From Flaccisagitta enflata (taxonomy: Eukaryota > Chaetognatha > Sagittoidea > Aphragmophora), in NCBI GenBank assembly GCA_965153355.1, contig OZ231127.1, positions 96,720,001 to 96,784,000 of the forward strand: a DNA stretch of 64,000 nt, written 5' to 3'. The position numbers were made by a program, and so were the translations under genes. Position 1 is the first letter of the stretch. Each line of letters opens with the position of its first letter. The notes below the pieces were generated by a model. The model was given only the letters and a program-made list of their open reading frames with translations, was not told the DNA's origin and did no database searches. Positions 58,310 to 64,000 of this stretch are shown piece after piece.

Positions 58310-58852
58310 ATGCGTCAGCAGTTTTTTTTTTCTGTCCAGAAATTGGCAGAAAAAAGTTTAAAAAACGGGATAATAATTTGGCAAAGGCAGTGAAGAGGGC
58401 GCGAGCTGTCAGATGAGCAAGTCAGATGAGCGAGTTGTCCGATGAGCAAGGGCCGATAGATGTAGCTGATCGAGTTACTTATGATTATAGGGCTCTTTTT
58501 TGGGACCGTAATTTTTTTAGATCAGATTATTGTAGATTTTGAAAAAAAAAATATGCCAAGCACTGTGCATAAATTTGTTAGAATTTACTAGAATTTACAA
58601 TAATCTATGAGAAAATAAGAGTGAAGTTTAGTCCCTTGTTGGCTCGTGCCATTTTCACATAAGAAGAATAATCAACAAAGCGAGAACATGACTACTAGGC
58701 AACCAATACAAGCCTACATAATAGGCAACCATATTACCAATAAGAAAAAATGGAGTAAGGTGAATGAGAATTTACTTCAGTTTAGACCGGGAAGCGTAGA
58801 ACATGCCTGAAGGGGGATTTGAATGCCAAGAATGTGAGACGGTGGCCAAGGT
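58310..58852. other. Intergenic, nothing recognised
   Basis: GTCAGATGAGCAAG-type short repeat at 58405-58450; rest AT-rich. No gene. Confidence 0.5.
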
Positions 58853-59074
<222 letters not shown>

Positions 59075-59473
59075 TGCGTTACGAACCTTCAGGCATACAG
59101 ACGGACATCAAAGCATCACCAGAGCGATGGTTACTGGCAAGGACAATAAGAATGTTAATTGACGAAGACAAGGAAAAAGAATAATCATTGTAAAAGACAA
59201 TGACATTATGTGGTTGACAAATGAGCGAGAGACTGCAGGACAAATGATGCAAAAGGGAAGTCGCGTTAGAAAATGAGAATGAGACACCGCAACGAGAGAG
59301 AAAGAGAGAGATAATATACAAGTAGGAGAGAGACCTGTTGGGAGTAAGGACAGCAGGTATAACAATAAAATACAGACAGACTATCTAGTCTGATCACGGA
59401 CAGAAAAAAAACAAAACAAAATAGAACAGAAATCATAGACGTTGTGAGTATTCTAACAGTTCTTTTTCTTTTT

Positions 59474-59475
<2 letters not shown>

Positions 59476-59521
<46 letters not shown>
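59476..59521. repeat. (TC)n microsatellite
   Basis: Uninterrupted TC run. Confidence 0.94.
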
Positions 59522-59524
<3 letters not shown>

Positions 59525-59689
59525 ATTTTGATCGTGTGAGTTAACTGACACTGGACTAGAGTTGTATAAGAGGAAGATTGTAAGCAAAAAGGAGGAAAAT
59601 ATGGAAATGAGAAAGAAGAACCACTTTCTGATAATAGCCAACGATTCCGACCGCACACACGTAATAGTAGGCAATAGAAAGGACTACAA

Positions 59690-59812
59690 ATCCCGGGGGA
59701 GTGGTTAGTAGTAGACTAGTAGTAACCCTGGGGCAGTGGGATGTGATAGTAGATCGACTGCAATCCCGATAGATTAGCAGTCGCACAACGGACTCTGAGT
59801 AACCCCGGGGCA
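59690..59812. repeat. Degenerate ~45-bp repeat around GTAACCCCGGGGCAG
   Basis: CTGTAACCCCGG-like words recur here and at 60330-60500, the same array on both sides of the TIR element. Confidence 0.65.
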
Positions 59813-60329
59813 GTTGGGTGCTTCACATAGCAAAAGTTTGGAGTATCCCATCACACTACTTGGGTAATGTGGAGAAGCAAAATTCATAAAGATGACTATT
59901 TTTTTTTTTTTCAAAATTCGTTTATCTTCCGTTTTGTTTTGGCCCTAAAGTTTCCACAGATTTCCCAGAATTCAGCAAAATACTATGTAGTTTTGTTACA
60001 AAAAGGACAATTATTTGTTTTACAAAATCATGATCTTTGTAAAAATAAACTAAAATATCAGAACATAAGCTACGGAGGATCTATTGAAAAGGCAGAATAA
60101 CAATTCAATGAAGAGTAGAAATTTGTAAAAGCTAATTCAAATTATATCAGCATATTGTTTTATGCCGCTGCATTATGCAAATTAGGTCCTCAAAAGCAAT
60201 TTTCTAAAAAACGGAAGATCAACAATTTTTAATAAAAGAAAAACGGTAAGAGTCCTATAATTAGCCACTCCGCATTAAGTAAAGAGGGCGAAAAGAAGTA
60301 ACCATCTTTTGCTATGTGAAGCACCCAAC
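59813..60329. mobile_element. TIR element with 7-bp target duplication
   Basis: TIR GTTGGGTGCTTCACATAGC (59813) mirrored by GCTATGTGAAGCACCCAAC (ends 60329), extending to about 24 bp with CAAAAG/CTTTTG. CGGGGCA stands directly before (59806-59812) and after (60330-60336) the element. 517 bp, AT-rich, non-coding. Non-autonomous DNA transposon; superfamily not assigned. Confidence 0.9.
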
Positions 60330-60772
60330 CGGGGCAGTGGGGATGTAGTTGTGGATAAGCTGTAACCCTGAGGAATTAGTGGTAGTTGCAGAATGGACTC
60401 TGACGGTGGAGGAGTGAGTGGGAAGAAGGAGTAGATGGACTGTAACCAAAATGAGTGGGAAGTAGGAGTAGGGGTAGGAGGGACTGTAACCCCGGAAGGG
60501 GGATCTCTAGTAGTTATGGAAAGAACACAGCCTATGGAATCGCGACAAGGTGAGGAAGCAGTGAAAAAGAAAAAAATAGAAAAAGAAGAAAGAACGTGAA
60601 TAGGAAAGGTGTACTTATCGAAAAAGTATTACACGCTACCTCGAATACCATCGAATAATAGTAAAACTCCCGCAGTCGAGGCAAGGACATCTGATTAAGG
60701 TGACCTTTACGTAAAAAAAAACAGGATCGTTTCTCACCATGGTCCATAGGAAGACACAAGTAAGCTAACACA

Positions 60773-60820
<48 letters not shown>
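60773..60820. repeat. (CA)n microsatellite
   Basis: About 22 CA units. Confidence 0.95.
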
Positions 60821-60822
<2 letters not shown>

Positions 60823-60869
60823 GCAAATATAAAGTGCGCAACGTGATAGAAACATATTCCTGTTCTCAT

Positions 60870-61195
60870 CTATGTTTGTTTTTAAAGGGGCCTTTAGTCT
60901 GACTCAAAGTATCATGTTTAACTCAAACATACATCTAACTTTATGTTGCTTTAATCTACGTGGAATAATCATTTTAAAACATGTGGAGCTTATTACGTAG
61001 TAACTATCTTACTATAAAAGGGAGGATCACATTGTATGTGGATCCTCCACTAAAGTTACCTTGGGTCAACACATGCTCCATAAACATGTAAGTTTAAATT
61101 GTTACCTAACTATTGGTTCTTGCTTGTCACCTATTAATAAAACATTGCTTGCAACGTAATAACCCTGGCCTATTCCATGCTACCATAAGTATTCA
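60870..61195 (+). mobile_element. Possible solo LTR
   Basis: TATAAAAGGGAGGATCAC (61013) looks like a TATA box, and an AATAAA (61136) about 120 bp on looks like a polyadenylation signal. A GTGGATCCTCC copy forms an inverted pair with GGAGGATCAC. I find no paired LTR or clear target duplication. Confidence 0.35.
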
Positions 61196-61199
61196 TGAA

Positions 61200-62103
61200 A
61201 GAATTGAAAACTTCTAGTCTAACAAGTAAATCAGATTATTTAACAGTACATTGAATAGTAACTTCACATGGTTAGCAGCGGTCATTTCGCGTTGTGGGCA
61301 ATGAGGGGATAAGAAGGGGGGGAATAAATTTTTGGGCTTCATTTGCATTGAAAATCGAACGAGTGTAACTGTATCTACTGTAAGTCTCCGTCTTTTGTCG
61401 GTATTGAATAATGGGTGTCCCGGTGACACAGCGGGTGGGTAGGCCAAGTCACCGGCTGTGTGACAGGGGTGTGTTGGTGGGTAGTCGAATTGTGCGGCAC
61501 GAAGTTGATCCCGTTGATTTGTGCATTCTACTGTCGTGGTAACAAGTATGGCAACAGTATATAAGAGGTTTTATATAAGATGGTTTGGTATATTAATTGA
61601 AAAAAAAGAATATTAAAAACAAAATATGTATGTGTTTGATTTTAATAATTTGGTACGTTTTTGATACTTTGCTATGGCAGGTTATATGATGTATGATGAC
61701 ATGTTATCAGTTGTGTTTTTTTGTGTCAGAAGATTGTTAAATAAGGAGTGCTTGATGTTGAATGTGTGAGCAGTGGTTCTTTACCAGATGGTTGAGTGCC
61801 TTGAACTATTATTCCCACTTGAATAGTGGATTTTGAAATTGGCTGATATGTTGACAATTTTGACATATGTTGCCATAATTGACATTTTTATTAATTAAAA
61901 AAACTTGTATATTCCTGGTAGTACGTGGTGTGATTTATTTGAGCCAAGTAGTACTTGAAAACCGACTCTTACATTCTCGCGTAGATCAATCTTATGTTTT
62001 CCTCCTTTGAAGATGGCAAAGTCCTCGATTCAGTTTTATTTTCCAATTTCCTCAACCGTCATCGTCGCTGTGTCGTGGATGCGCTCAAACACCTTTAGAC
62101 TTG
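61200..62103. other. Intergenic, nothing recognised
   Basis: No supported gene. AT-rich. Confidence 0.5.
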
Positions 62104-62105
62104 AT

Positions 62106-62711
62106 TGTAACAGTGGCAAAATAAAAAAAGAGACAAAATGTTTTTCAATGTTTCACATTCATCAAATGAGAAAAACATAGCAAAATCCATGACCGTTTTA
62201 AAGCTCTTCGAAAGATCTTCGAAATGGGACTATGCTGGTTGTCATAGCTTTTTTTGTTTAGAAATGACATAAGAATAAAGAGTAGATGGTCAAGAGTGTA
62301 AAAACCACATTGAAAAAGCTGTACCTTTTTGTTTGTTCATAAAAGAAATAGAGAAAAAATCTGTTTGAACTTTTTTTTTAAACGTTTTTTCAAAGATTTT
62401 TGAATTTTCTTTCATTCAAGACCAATCCCAGATTTGTAACTCAAACCGTTTAAAAGTTAGAGCTCGTCAAAGTTAACTACTTCGTTTCAAAACCTTTTTA
62501 ATTCAGTTGAATCCCAAAACTGAATATGGCAATGTTTTTATTCATTCTTGTGCCATTTCTAAATGAATAAAGCTAGAATAACCAGCAACGTCTCATTCGA
62601 AAGATCTTTCGCAGAGCTTCGAAACGGTCACTGAATTTTTATAGTCTAAAGCATCAGTGCAGAACAAATAAGCATAACAAGTTGTCTCTTTTTTTATTTT
62701 GCCATTGTTAT
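62106..62711. mobile_element. Long-TIR element
   Basis: TGTAACAGTGGCAAAATAAA at the left is mirrored by TTTATTTTGCCATTGTTATA at the right. Arms of about 150 bp are mirrored at roughly 70-80% identity, including CGAAAGATCTTCGAAATGGG versus CATTCGAAAGATCTTTCGC. About 606 bp, AT-rich, non-coding. No certain target duplication. Confidence 0.78.
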
Positions 62712-62719
62712 AAGATGGC

Positions 62720-62870
62720 ATAGTTTGTCCGTCCGTCCGTCCGTCCGTCCTTATTGGCTTTATTTTTCTGTCCTCATCGGTGTATGGCAGTTGTCCAGTC
62801 TTAAGGTGACATTACGCTATGTATGCGGCCTCGTCCATCCGTCTGTCTGTTGGTCGGTTGATGGTAATCA
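62720..62870 (+). mobile_element. Family A-like decayed sequence
   Basis: (GTCC)n at 62729-62750, and GCGGCCTCGTCCATCCGTC at 62826. No ends preserved. Confidence 0.4.
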
Positions 62871-63083
62871 GGGCAGGTCCGTGTGAGGTGGATTCGTGAT
62901 CCGTGTGTTTGCCACCTACATTTGCCACGAATTATTTTCCTCGTGTTTTCCTCCGATTTGTCAGTTGGATTTTCATCGCGTTTCTCTCCATGTTTATAAT
63001 TAAGATTATTTCTCCTTGAATTTTTTCGATTTTGGGCGGAGTCCATAGTCAAATTTCATCATTTTTCTTCATTCGTCGATTTT

Positions 63084-63365
63084 TAGTCGCGTGCTACGCG
63101 ATTCTACAAGCCACCTTTGGTCAGTCAGCTCGTCGGTCCGTCCATTGGTCCGTCTGTTACCAATTTGTAAAAATGCCATTAAACACGTTTTTAAGTTATT
63201 TGAAAGGGTGTTTAAGCAACTCTTTAAGCACCTTTTTAGTTGCTTTTTTTTTGGTCGGTCTGTTGGTTGGTCCATCGGTTCACCCATCCATCTCAAAGTG
63301 TTTTAAAGGCTTTTTATCGCATTTTTTATGTCTCTGAATGGTAGAGGAGAAACTTGGAGAATAGT
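63084..63365 (+). mobile_element. Family A element, long-spacer subtype
   Basis: AGTCGCGTGCTACGCGATTC start, GTCGGTCCGTCC tract, then a second GGTCGGTCTGTTGG tract (63253) and the spacer AAGGCTTTTTATCGCATTT with GAGAAACTTGGAG, as at 28378-28440. The 3' end is not found. Confidence 0.8.
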
Positions 63366-64000
63366 CTGTCTTTTCAGATTCCTTTTGGATAAGGAAGTAG
63401 TTTGTCAGTCAGTCTGCCTCTTGTTCTTTCGAAATTTTTGTGAGTCTGCACATCTCTGAGAGCCGTTACTGTCAGACTCATTTGCTGATGGGTTTGTTGG
63501 TCCATCGGCGGTCGGTCCATTTGTCATTCCATCTGTCAGTCCATCCATGTGTATATCTGGTTAGCTATTGAGTAAAGTTTTATCACAGTCGTATTTCCAG
63601 CGTTTCCCTCCGTTGTCGAAATTTTCTCAAATTTGTGAATTGTAAGGGAATATGAGGAAGAATTAAGTAATGAGGATTTAATTTTCTTACGTTTGTTTCC
63701 TTGGTCTTGGAATTGCGCACGGGTGAGTTTTGCCAAGTGATAGGGTGTCCCGAAATGGGAAGCATATCAAATTAAGATTTTGTATTGTATTTTATTAAAC
63801 TTATGATGTATATTATATTATATGTATTGTATGTGTATTGTACATGTATATGTAATGTATACGTATTGTATATGTATTGTATATGTATTTTTTTAAAAAA
63901 AGAAAAAAAATTATGATACATTTAGTAAAAAGTATATATTTAAGGAATTTTGTTAGTTTCAAAAACCCCATTTAGGTATGTATTTGTATGTTATGGAAAC
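63366..64000. other. Intergenic to window end
   Basis: Further GGTCCATC words at 63490-63545. A degenerate TATGTATTG repeat lies at 63800-63890. No gene supported. Confidence 0.5.

Noticed and set aside
63800-63890. Possible telomeric or replication-origin repeat
   Set aside because: TATGTATTG units are irregular and do not match a known telomere repeat.

Overview
This window reads as nuclear DNA of an invertebrate metazoan. It is dominated by microsatellites, minisatellites and short non-autonomous mobile elements, and it holds few genes. The animal assignment rests on one firm gene, a two-exon trefoil-domain gene at 29.2-29.7 kb. It has all six trefoil cysteines, the usual cysteine spacing and a GT..AG intron inside the domain. 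I cannot name the species. I saw no rRNA, tRNA, CRISPR array or bacterial-style operon.

Layout: 0.8-2.55 kb is a mobile repeat (family A) swollen by about 1.5 kb of 11-bp minisatellite. 2.5-9.7 kb holds microsatellites, copies of families A, B and C, and an almost perfect 419-bp palindrome (9228-9646). 9.7-18.5 kb is single-copy-looking DNA with many family A copies and a D-A-B composite repeat. 19.4-28.2 kb is the most gene-like stretch: intronless reading frames, nearly all on the minus strand, several broken by single-base shifts in homopolymers or triplet runs, many with clustered cysteines. Transposon fragments separate them. 29.2-29.7 kb is the trefoil gene. 31.5-32.3 kb has a serine-rich minus-strand frame of uncertain status.

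From 31 to 59 kb simple repeats are extreme: (GT)n, (TGTC)n, (TC)n, (TTC)n, (GTT)n, (GTC)n and (GAAA)n, plus several minisatellites. A second, inverted copy of the 11-bp minisatellite element lies at 47.1-48.37 kb. 56-63 kb carries three elements with terminal inverted repeats: 56611-56771, 59813-60329 (with a 7-bp target duplication) and about 62106-62711. Another, at 34495-35106, sits inside a minisatellite.

The main candidate for something undescribed is the 19.4-28.2 kb cluster. Its frames are unusually intron-poor for this genome, lie mostly on one strand, share C-x-C and C-x2-C motifs and basic RRKK tracts, and match no family I recognise. It could be a local gene family or the eroded remains of an integrated large DNA virus. 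The sequence alone does not decide between these. The second theme is a network of dispersed elements (A, B, C, D) that nest, fold back and seed minisatellites.
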